This document shows positions 53,837 to 61,307 of a DNA stretch of 64,000 nt, in pieces. Each line of letters starts with the position of its first letter. The first letter of the stretch is position 1. The DNA is from Enhydrobacter sp. (lineage in GTDB: Bacteria > Pseudomonadota > Alphaproteobacteria > Reyranellales > Reyranellaceae), in assembly GCF_030246845.1 (NCBI RefSeq), contig NZ_CP126889.1, positions 2,294,001-2,358,000 on the forward strand. The letters run 5' to 3'. A program made the translations under genes and the position numbers. The notes under the pieces were generated by a model. It did not search any database. It had not been told where the DNA came from and saw only the letters and a program-made list of their open reading frames with translations.

Positions 53837-54298
53837 TCACTGCTGCTTCTTGACGCGATACTTCTCGTGACAGGCGCCGCAGGCCTTGCCCGTGTTCACG
53901 AAGGCCGTCTGGATGGCGGCGAAGTCGCCCGAACCTCCTGCCACGGCGAGCTTGTCGTATGCCGCATCGGCGTTCTTGCTGGCGGCCAGGAAGCCATTCC
54001 AGTCGGTCCAGACGACGGGAAGGGCCTCGGTCTTGCCCTTGTCGGAGCCGGGCGGGAACAGCTTCTCGAAGGCCGCCTCGAGCGTCTTGAGCTTGGCCGC
54101 CTGCTCGACGACCACCTTCGCGTCGCCTTTCGAGTCGATCACGCCCTTGATGGCGCGCATTGCGGCAGCGGTTTGCTTGCGATTGTCCTCGCGCTGCTTG
54201 ATCACGTCGTCCTGCGCCAAAGCGGCGGTCGCGTTGCCCACCATCGCCCCGACACCCACCATGCCGATCAACGCCACAACCAGGATCTTCCGTCTCAC
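53837..54298 (-). CDS. Cytochrome c' family protein
   Basis: 153 residues. Signal peptide ending A-L-A-Q near residue 29; four-helix bundle pattern (I-K-Q-R-E-D-N-R-K near the start of the mature protein) and a C-terminal heme site C-G-A-C-H-E-K-Y-R. Periplasmic; cytochromes c' bind NO or act in electron transfer. Divergent from the diheme cytochrome gene with 239 bases between, in which I see no clear site. Confidence 0.9.
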   Translation of the reverse strand: MRRKILVVALIGMVGVGAMVGNATAALAQDDVIKQREDNRKQTAAAMRAIKGVIDSKGDAKVVVEQAAKLKTLEAAFEKLFPPGSDKGKTEALPVVWTDWNGFLAASKNADAAYDKLAVAGGSGDFAAIQTAFVNTGKACGACHEKYRVKKQQ

Positions 54299-54537
54299 GC
54301 TCGCCCCCCTTGTTTCGATTTCAGATCACATCCGATTCGTCGACACCCGACGTCTCGCGCCGGCATTTGTCGCAGAGCTCGGCGCCAAAGCGAACAGGAC
54401 ATACGCCGAAACTTCCATCACGACTGCGTGTGCTCGGCAAATATTCCGTAGAAGCCGAGGATTGTCACCGCCTCGCGGCCGGTAAATAAAAATCGGAACG
54501 GACGACGGCCACCGTCGCCGCGGCAAAGGGAGACGGC

Positions 54538-55473
54538 ATGCGATTCTCGAAACTGGCGAAAGCGGCCGTGCTGGTCGCGATCGTTGCCGGTACGGCGGCC
54601 TTCGTGCTGACCATGCCGTCGCGGATTCCCGCGAGCGCGCTTTCGCCGCGCAGCGCCGATCTCGCCAATGGCGAGACGATGTTCAATATCGGCGGCTGCT
54701 CCTCCTGCCATGCGACGCCGCATCAGGGCGACCGGACGCGTCTGGGAGGCGGCCTCGCGCTCGCCACGCCGTTCGGCACGTTCAAGGCGCCGAACATCTC
54801 GCCCGATCCGACCCACGGCATCGGCGCCTGGAGCGAAGCCGACTTCGTCAACGCCATGAAGAAGGGCATCGGCCGCAACGGCGAGCATCTCTATCCGGCT
54901 TTTCCCTACACTTCGTATCAGCGCATGCGTCTCGCCGACGTGCGCGATCTCTATGCCTACCTGAAGACCTTGCCGCCGGTCGAAACACCATCGCAGCCGC
55001 ATGATCTGGCATTCCCCTTCACCGTGCGGCGCGGGCTCGGTCTGTGGCAATTGCTCTATGTCGACGGCAAGGCGTTTGCGCCCGACGATTCAAGGGATGC
55101 CGTCTGGAATCGCGGCGCCTATCTGGTCGAAGGCCCGGGCCACTGCGCGGAGTGCCACAGTCCCCGAAACCTGATCGGCGGCATCGAGGCGAACCGGCGC
55201 TTCGCCGGCGGCCCCGATCCCACGGGCAAGGGATGGGTGCCCAACATCACGCCCGGACCCGGCGGCATCGCCGACTACTCGGTCAAGGATATCGCCTATC
55301 TTCTCGAGACCGGGTTCACGCCGGGCTTCGATTCGGTCGGCTCCAGCATGGCCGACGTGGTGAAGAACACGAGCAAGCTTTCGGCCGAGGACCGGCTGGC
55401 GATCGCCACCTACATCAAGTCCCTGCCGCCGCGGTCCGGCAAGGCGCCGCCCAAAGGCCCCAAGACCGATTGA
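54538..55473 (+). CDS. Diheme cytochrome c
   Basis: 311 residues. An N-terminal hydrophobic signal or anchor (A-V-L-V-A-I-V-A-G-T-A-A-F-V-L), heme sites C-S-S-C-H near residue 56 and C-A-E-C-H near 200, with F-P-Y-T-S-Y and S-S-M-A-D-V-V regions for the second ligands. Resembles the cytochrome subunits of periplasmic dehydrogenases. The dehydrogenase partner is not adjacent. An AAAGGGAG site precedes the ATG. Confidence 0.9.
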   Translation: MRFSKLAKAAVLVAIVAGTAAFVLTMPSRIPASALSPRSADLANGETMFNIGGCSSCHATPHQGDRTRLGGGLALATPFGTFKAPNISPDPTHGIGAWSEADFVNAMKKGIGRNGEHLYPAFPYTSYQRMRLADVRDLYAYLKTLPPVETPSQPHDLAFPFTVRRGLGLWQLLYVDGKAFAPDDSRDAVWNRGAYLVEGPGHCAECHSPRNLIGGIEANRRFAGGPDPTGKGWVPNITPGPGGIADYSVKDIAYLLETGFTPGFDSVGSSMADVVKNTSKLSAEDRLAIATYIKSLPPRSGKAPPKGPKTD

Positions 55474-55591
55474 ATTTCATTGTCCGGATGGACGGTCGAA
55501 ATCGCGGCCGCGGAGCGGGCGGCCGACCTTGCTGGCGGTTGGGGCGGCCTCTAGGGTGGTCCGGCACCCGAACGAACCTGGATTTTGCACG

Positions 55592-56440
55592 ATGAAATTT
55601 ACCGGTACCGACTCCTACGTTGCCCGCGACGATCTGCGCGTGGCGGTGAACGCGGCCATCGCGCTGCAGCGCCCGCTGCTGATCAAGGGCGAGCCCGGCA
55701 CCGGCAAGACCGTGCTGGCCCACGAGGTCGCCAAGGCGCTGGGCGCCCCGCTGATCGAATGGCACATCAAGTCGACCACCAAGGCCCAGCAGGGCCTCTA
55801 CGAATACGACGCGGTCTCGCGCCTGCGCGACAGCCAGCTCGGCGACGAGCGCGTGAAGGACATCGCGAACTACATCAAGCGCGGCAAGCTGTGGGATGCC
55901 TTCACCTTGGCCGAGCGGCCGGTGCTCCTGATCGACGAGATCGACAAGGCCGACATCGAGTTCCCCAACGACCTTCTGCTCGAGCTCGACCGCATGGAGT
56001 TCTACGTCTACGAGACGCAGGAGGTGGTGAAGGCGTCGCAGCGGCCGGTGGTGATGATCACCTCCAACAACGAGAAGGAGCTGCCCGACGCCTTCCTGCG
56101 CCGCTGCTTCTTCCATTACATCCGCTTTCCCGACCGCGAGACCATGACCCAGATCGTGGACGTCCACTTCCCCGGCCTGCAGCGCAACCTGCTGCGGGAG
56201 GCGCTGAACATCTTCTACGATATCCGCGAGGTGCCGGGCCTCAAGAAGAAGCCCTCGACCTCGGAGCTGCTCGACTGGCTGAAGCTCCTGATGGTCGAGG
56301 ACATGTCGCCCGAGGCGCTGCGCTCCAAGGACTCCAAGCAGCTCATTCCGCCGCTGCACGGCGCCTTGCTCAAGAACGAGCAGGACGTTCATCTCTTCGA
56401 GCGGCTGGCCTTCATGGCGCGGCGGGAGCAGCGTCAGTAG
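55592..56440 (+). CDS. MoxR-type AAA+ ATPase
   Basis: 282 residues from the ATG at 55592. Walker A G-E-P-G-T-G-K-T near residue 32, Walker B L-L-I-D-E-I-D-K-A near 112, sensor 1 I-T-S-N-N-E-K, arginine finger R-R-C-F-F. MoxR proteins assemble metal or cofactor enzymes with VWA partners. Twenty bases upstream of the CoxE-like gene, its likely partner. Confidence 0.92.
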   Translation: MKFTGTDSYVARDDLRVAVNAAIALQRPLLIKGEPGTGKTVLAHEVAKALGAPLIEWHIKSTTKAQQGLYEYDAVSRLRDSQLGDERVKDIANYIKRGKLWDAFTLAERPVLLIDEIDKADIEFPNDLLLELDRMEFYVYETQEVVKASQRPVVMITSNNEKELPDAFLRRCFFHYIRFPDRETMTQIVDVHFPGLQRNLLREALNIFYDIREVPGLKKKPSTSELLDWLKLLMVEDMSPEALRSKDSKQLIPPLHGALLKNEQDVHLFERLAFMARREQRQ

Positions 56441-56459
56441 CAGAACCGCGGAGTACGCG

Positions 56460-57641
56460 ATGTTCGTGAACTTCTTCCTCGAGCTGCGACAGGCCAAGGT
56501 GCCGGTCTCCATCAAGGAGTATCTGGCGCTGATGGAGGCGATGGACAAAGGCGTCGCCGAGTACAGCGTCGACGATTTCTACTTTCTCTCGCGCTCGGTT
56601 CTGGTGAAGGACGAGCGCAACCTCGACAAGTTCGATCGCGTGTTCGGTCATGTGTTCAAGGGGCTGGAGGCGCCGGCCGGCGAGGGCACGACGGCGGAGA
56701 TCCCGGAGGAATGGCTGCGCAAGCTCGCCGAGAAGCTCCTGACCGAGGAGGAGAAGAAGCAGATCGAGGCGCTGGGCGGCTGGGAGAAGCTGATGGAGAC
56801 GCTGAAGAAGCGTCTCGAGGAGCAGCAGAAGCGCCATCAGGGCGGCAGCAAGTGGATCGGCACGGCCGGCACCTCGCCGTTCGGGGCCTACGGCTTCAAC
56901 CCAGAGGGCGTGCGCATCGGCCAGGACAAGAACCGCGAGGGCCGCGCCGTCAAGGTGTGGGACAAGCGCGAGTACAAGAATCTCGACGACACGGTCGAGA
57001 TCGGCACGCGCAACATCAAGATTGCGCTGCGCCGGCTGCGCAAGTTCGCGCGCGAGGGCGCCGAGGTCGAGCTCGACATGCCCGACACCATCCGCTCGAC
57101 GGCGCGCAATGCGGGCTATCTCGACATCAAGATGATCCCCGAGCGGCGCAACAAGGTGAAGCTCCTGCTGCTGTTCGACATCGGCGGCTCGATGGATGCC
57201 CATATCCGCGTCTGCGAGGAGCTGTTCTCGGCGGCGCGCTCGGAGTTCAAGCACCTTGAGTTCTTCTACTTCCACAACTGCCTCTACGAGAAGCTGTGGA
57301 AGGACAATCGCAGGCGCCACGTCGACACCTTCCCGACGGCGCAGCTCCTGCACACCTATCCGCCCGACTACAAGGTGATCTTCGTCGGCGATGCCTCGAT
57401 GAGCCCCTACGAGATCGCCTATCCCGGCGGCTCGGTCGAGCACTGGAACGAGGAGGCCGGCCAGGTCTGGATGCAGCGCATGGCCGAGACCTATCGCAGC
57501 CTGGTCTGGCTCAATCCCGTGCCCGAGCGGCACTGGAGCTACACGCCCTCGATCCAGCTCCTGCAGCAGCTCACCTCCAGCCGCATGTTCCCGCTCACCC
57601 TGGGCGGCCTCGACAGCGCGATGAAGGAATTGAACAAGTGA
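56460..57641 (+). CDS. CoxE-like VWA domain protein
   Basis: 393 residues. An N-terminal helical region, a charged E/K-rich stretch around residues 85-130, then a von Willebrand A domain with the MIDAS start D-I-G-G-S-M-D near residue 242, V-I-F-V-G-D-A-S near 304 and W-L-N-P. Partner of the MoxR ATPase; such pairs mature the active sites of CO dehydrogenase-type and other enzymes. The IorA/IorB hydroxylase downstream is a possible client (inference). Confidence 0.9.
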   Translation: MFVNFFLELRQAKVPVSIKEYLALMEAMDKGVAEYSVDDFYFLSRSVLVKDERNLDKFDRVFGHVFKGLEAPAGEGTTAEIPEEWLRKLAEKLLTEEEKKQIEALGGWEKLMETLKKRLEEQQKRHQGGSKWIGTAGTSPFGAYGFNPEGVRIGQDKNREGRAVKVWDKREYKNLDDTVEIGTRNIKIALRRLRKFAREGAEVELDMPDTIRSTARNAGYLDIKMIPERRNKVKLLLLFDIGGSMDAHIRVCEELFSAARSEFKHLEFFYFHNCLYEKLWKDNRRRHVDTFPTAQLLHTYPPDYKVIFVGDASMSPYEIAYPGGSVEHWNEEAGQVWMQRMAETYRSLVWLNPVPERHWSYTPSIQLLQQLTSSRMFPLTLGGLDSAMKELNK

Positions 57642-57675
57642 CAGGCGCGGGCCTGTAGCCCGAAGGAGGAGCGAG

Positions 57676-59307
57676 ATGAAGACCGGACCGGCGATCGCCG
57701 ACATCCTGAAGAGGGAGGGCGTGGAGTATCTCTTCGCCTATCCGGTCAACCATCTGATCGAGGCCTGTGCCGCCATCGACATCCGGCCCATCATCGTGCG
57801 CCAGGAGCGCATCGGCCTGCACATGGCCGACGCCATGTCCCGCCTGACCAAGGGCCGCAAGATGGGCGTGTTCTGCATGCAGAGCGGCCCGGGCTCCGAG
57901 AACGCCTATGGTGGCGTGGCGCAGGCCTACGGCGAATCGATCCCGCTGCTGGTGATCCCGCAGGGCTATCCGCGCCGCATCGCGCACATCCCGCCCAACT
58001 TCAACTCGACACGCGCCATGGCGCATGTCGCCAAGCACTGCGAGCCGGTGACCTCGGGCAAGGAGGTGGCGAACATCATGCGCCGCGCCTTCAGCCTGCT
58101 GCGCAACGGCCGCGGCTCGCCCGTGATCGTCGAGCTGCCGGCCGACGTCTATGCCGAGGAGGCGCCCGATCCGCTGCCCTACGAGCCGGTCGTCGTCACC
58201 AAATACGGGCCCGATCCCGCCGCGGTGAAGCAGGCGGCTCAAGTCTTGATGGCGGCCAGGCGGCCGGTGATCTACGCGGGCCAGGGCGTGCACTGGGCCG
58301 AAGCCTATGCGGAGCTCAAGGAACTGGCCGAGCTTCTGGCGATTCCCGTCTGCACCAGCCTCGAAGGCAAGAGCGGCTTCGACGAGACCCATCCGCTGGC
58401 GCTGGGCTCGGGCGGGCGGGCCTATCCGAAGGCGGTGCGAAGCTTCCTCGACCGCTCCGACGTGATCCTGGGTGTGGGCTGCTCCTTCACCGAGACCAAC
58501 TTCGGCATTTCCATGCCGCAGGGCAAGACCGTCATCCACGCCACGCTCGATCCTGCGCACCTCAACAAGGACGTGAAGATCAAGCACGGCCTGGTGGGTG
58601 ACGCGAAGCTCACGCTCGCGGCGCTGGTCGCCGCCTGCAAGGCGGCCGGCGCCACCAAGCGCGACGCCTCGGCGGTGGCGGCCGAGATCAAGCAGATCGA
58701 GAGCGAGTGGCTGAAGGAATGGCTGCCCAAGCTCAAGAGCGGCGATGCGCCACTCAATCCCTATCGCGTGCTGTGGGACCTGCAGCATACGGTGGACATC
58801 GCCAACACCATCATCACCCACGATGCCGGCAGCCCGCGCGACCAGCTCTCGCCGTTCTGGAAGACCAGGGCGCCGCACACCTATATCGGCTGGGGCAAGA
58901 CCACGCAGCTCGGCTATGGCCTCGGCCTCGCCATGGGCGCCAAGCTCGCCTGTCCGGACAAGCTTTGCATCAATGTCTGGGGCGATGCCGCCATCGGCTT
59001 CACCGGCATGGACTTCGAGACCGCGGTGCGCGAGCGCATCCCGATCCTGTCGATCCTGCTCAACAACTTCTCGATGGCGATCGAGCTGCACATCATGCAG
59101 GTCTCGACCGAGAAGTACCGCTCGACCGACATCTCCGGCGACTATGCCGCCATGGCCCGGGCCTTCGGCGGCTACGGCGAGCGGGTGACCAAGCCCGAAG
59201 ACATCGTGCCGGCGATCCAGCGCGGCATCGAGCAGACCCGCAAGGGCGTGCCCGCCCTGCTGGAGTTCATCACCTCGAAGGAAGTGTCGATCTCGGTACC
59301 GAAGTAA
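57676..59307 (+). CDS. Thiamine pyrophosphate-requiring enzyme (acetolactate synthase-like)
   Basis: 543 residues. Three-domain ThDP enzyme: catalytic Glu in R-Q-E-R-I-G-L-H-M-A-D near residue 42, central FAD/Rossmann-like part, and ThDP motif G-D-A-A-I-G ... L-L-N-N-F near 440-468. The distal GDG third position is Ala. Not a clear acetolactate synthase; likely a decarboxylase, oxalyl-CoA or sulfo-acid type lyase of unknown substrate. An AAGGAGGAG site precedes the ATG. Confidence 0.87.
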   Translation: MKTGPAIADILKREGVEYLFAYPVNHLIEACAAIDIRPIIVRQERIGLHMADAMSRLTKGRKMGVFCMQSGPGSENAYGGVAQAYGESIPLLVIPQGYPRRIAHIPPNFNSTRAMAHVAKHCEPVTSGKEVANIMRRAFSLLRNGRGSPVIVELPADVYAEEAPDPLPYEPVVVTKYGPDPAAVKQAAQVLMAARRPVIYAGQGVHWAEAYAELKELAELLAIPVCTSLEGKSGFDETHPLALGSGGRAYPKAVRSFLDRSDVILGVGCSFTETNFGISMPQGKTVIHATLDPAHLNKDVKIKHGLVGDAKLTLAALVAACKAAGATKRDASAVAAEIKQIESEWLKEWLPKLKSGDAPLNPYRVLWDLQHTVDIANTIITHDAGSPRDQLSPFWKTRAPHTYIGWGKTTQLGYGLGLAMGAKLACPDKLCINVWGDAAIGFTGMDFETAVRERIPILSILLNNFSMAIELHIMQVSTEKYRSTDISGDYAAMARAFGGYGERVTKPEDIVPAIQRGIEQTRKGVPALLEFITSKEVSISVPK

Positions 59308-59315
59308 CGCGTTTT

Positions 59316-59385
59316 TGTCGTCCCGGGCACAGCGAGAGGTCTTTTCCGGACTGGGGAAAGATGCTTCGCTTCGCTCAGTATGACA
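59316..59385. repeat. Dispersed palindromic repeat, full copy (copy 2)
   Basis: Left arm TGTCGTCCCGGGCACAGCGA..., right arm AAAGATGCTTCGCTTCGCTC then AGTATGACA. The right-arm ATG at 59380 is the start codon used for the selenoprotein. Confidence 0.8.
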
Positions 59386-60438
59386 CGAATACTTACCCCG
59401 ACTTCCGAGCATGAGGTCGCCGTCCATGACGGCCTCTGGATGAGCGCGACCGATGCGGAGAAGGTCACGGGCTGGACGCTGAAACCGGAAGGCATGTGCC
59501 GTGCCGACGTCTGCGTGCCGATGCCGGGCTCCGCCGTGGGCGCGAGCGAGGTCGACCTCGCGGCCTTCTGGAGGCAGCTCGGCGGTCCGGTTGTCACCAG
59601 CGATGCGCACGACGTCTGGGCGCTGGGCGCGCCGGCCGAGGAGCGCAACGCCGCGCTCGACGGTCTCGAGGCTCCCGATTTCACCCTGCCCGACGTCGAT
59701 GGTGTCCCGCGCACGCTGTCTCAGCTCCGTGGCAAGAAGGTCTTTCTCGCCACCTGGGCCAGTTGGTGAGGGTGCCGCTTCGACCTGCCCGTGTGGCAGC
59801 AACTCTACGATGAGCTGAAGGACAAGGGCTTCATGGTGGTGGCCGTGGCGGAGGAAAGCCGCGGCGCCGAGCACGCCCGGCCCTGGATCGAGCAGGCCAA
59901 GTCGAGCTACTGGCAGCTCATCGACACCGAGCATCGGCTGAGCGACCTCTACAATCTCGTCAACGTGCCGCAGGCGGTGTGGATCGACGAGCAGGGCCGC
60001 ATCGCGCGGCCGCCCGAGACGGCGGGATCGACGGATCATTTCCGCCGCATGGACCTCGCCACGCGCACCATGTCGCCGGAAGATCAGGCGGCGCGGCTCG
60101 CCGCCCGTCGGGCCTATCTCGACGCCGTGCGCGATTGGGTGACGACCGGCAGGCACGCGCTTGCCGCCGATGCGGCGCGCGCCGGGCTCCCCCGGGTCAC
60201 GCCGGAGATCGCCGAGGCGCGGGCGCGCTTTCGGCTCGGCGTCTGGCTGCGCGCGCACGGCCGCGCAGAAGAGGGCGACCGGCAGCTCGCCGAGGCCAGC
60301 CGGCTGCATCCCGAGTCCTGGAGCATGTGGCGCCAGGCGGCCGATCTCGACGAGGTCGGCAAGGCCTCCGGTCCGGAGTTCTGGAAACGCGTGCAGGCGT
60401 TGGGCGACCGGCCTTACTATCCTCCGCCCAAGCTGTAG
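59380..60438 (+). CDS. Thioredoxin-like redoxin with in-frame UGA (probable selenoprotein)
   Basis: 352 residues if TGA 59767-59769 is read as selenocysteine. A leading conserved region (S-E-H-E-V-A-V-H-D-G-L-W, with Cys40 and Cys45 in M-C-R-A-D-V-C) precedes an AhpC/TlpA-like fold from about residue 95 (A-P-D-F-T-L-P-D-V-D-G). The redox centre reads A-T-W-A-S-W-U-G-C-R-F-D-L-P-V-W, with Sec130 where homologues have Cys. The fold continues (V-A-V-A-E-E, I-D-T-E-H-R-L, V-N-V-P-Q-A-V-W-I-D) without a stop to 60438. A hairpin after the UGA fits bSECIS rules. The start lies in a repeat and has no good ribosome site. The alternative is a nonsense mutation. Confidence 0.82.
59767..59806 (+). promoter_or_regulatory. 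Candidate bacterial SECIS hairpin
   Basis: After UGA (59767-59769): stem CUGCC (59785-59789) with GGCAG (59795-59799), loop CGUGU. The loop starts 20 bases after UGA, and its second base is G, as required by the bSECIS consensus. A lower helix GGGU/ACUC (59770-59773, 59802-59805) extends it. Confidence 0.6.
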
Positions 60439-60447
60439 GGGGAGCCG

Positions 60448-60611
60448 ATGCGCCTTGCCTGGCGTGATCTCGGAACGCTGGGGGCCGACAGGGCGCACGG
60501 CAGGATCGTCGGGATCAGTGGCCCGCGCTGCGGGTCCGTTTCACCCCCGACGAGACGGCAAAGCTTCTGGGCGGCAACTACCGGCGCGTGTTGGCGACGA
60601 GCCTTGGCTGA
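60448..60611 (+). pseudogene. Remnant of an amidohydrolase/dipeptidase-type gene (C-terminal end)
   Basis: In the frame ending TGA 60609-60611 the last 28 codons read L-R-V-R-F-T-P-D-E-T-A-K-L-L-G-G-N-Y-R-R-V-L, a typical C-terminal helix of metal-dependent amidohydrolases (xxTPxETAKxLGGNxxRVL). No further homologous sequence precedes it, apart from a short unrelated reading from 60448. The rest of the gene is missing. A repeat copy follows at once. Confidence 0.5.
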
Positions 60612-60628
60612 TCTTGCTCAAGAAGAAG

Positions 60629-60701
60629 TGTCATTCTGAGCGAAGCGAAGAATCTTCCGCCAGCGCTGATCAAAGATCCCTCGCTGCGCTCGGGGATGAC
60701 A
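60629..60701. repeat. Dispersed palindromic repeat, full copy (copy 3)
   Basis: Left arm TGTCATTCTGAGCGAAGCGA then AGAATCTT, right arm AAAGATCCCTCGCTGCGCTC then GGGGATGACA. Same bipartite structure as copy 2. Follows the amidohydrolase remnant. Confidence 0.85.
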
Positions 60702-60847
60702 CAAAAGTTCGTGAGCGAGAGGACTTGAAGGGCGCAGCGTTTCTCACGCGAGTTTGAAGGAGCGCGAGCCCGGCGGCCTTTTTGCCGTCATGCGCAGGCG
60801 CTAGCGTTCTTCCATCTTCGAACAACGCTCCACCCCGGGAGATCGCC

Positions 60848-61297
60848 ATGGCTGTCCTGAACGTCAATGGAAAGTCGCTGCAGGCGAATGCCGATCCACG
60901 CACGCCGCTTCTCTGGGTGCTGCGCGATACGCTGGGGCTTACCGGCACCAAGTATGGATGCGGCATTGCCCAGTGCGGCGCCTGCACCGTGCATATCGAT
61001 GGCGTCGCCACCCGCTCCTGCCAGGTGCCGCTGAGCTCGGTCGGCGGAAAGAAGATCGTGACCATCGAGGGCCTGGCCGAGGACGGGCAGTTGAACAAGA
61101 TCCAGCAGGCCTGGCTCGATCACGACGTGCCCCAGTGCGGCTACTGCCAGAGCGGGATGATCATGGCGGCGACGGCGCTGCTGGCCGCCAAGCCGCAGCC
61201 GACCGACGCCGATATCGATGCAGCGATGACCAATATCTGCCGCTGCGGCACCTACAAGCAGGTGCGCGAGGCGATCCGCGCCGCGGCCAAGGCGTGA
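60848..61297 (+). CDS. 2Fe-2S subunit of a molybdenum hydroxylase (IorA-like)
   Basis: 149 residues from the ATG at 60848 (GGGAGA upstream). Plant-type [2Fe-2S] Cys ([11 protein letters not shown] and a later C-Q-V-P) and second cluster C-G-Y-C-Q-S-G-M ... I-C-R-C-G-T-Y. Small subunit of isoquinoline 1-oxidoreductase-type enzymes. Ten bases from the large-subunit gene. Confidence 0.94.
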   Translation: MAVLNVNGKSLQANADPRTPLLWVLRDTLGLTGTKYGCGIAQCGACTVHIDGVATRSCQVPLSSVGGKKIVTIEGLAEDGQLNKIQQAWLDHDVPQCGYCQSGMIMAATALLAAKPQPTDADIDAAMTNICRCGTYKQVREAIRAAAKA

Positions 61298-61307
61298 GGA
61301 GGAAATC

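Noticed and set aside
59791..60438. Separate downstream gene starting at GTG 59791
   Set aside because: It has no ribosome site and would begin in the middle of a thioredoxin-fold helix; read-through of the in-frame UGA explains both halves.
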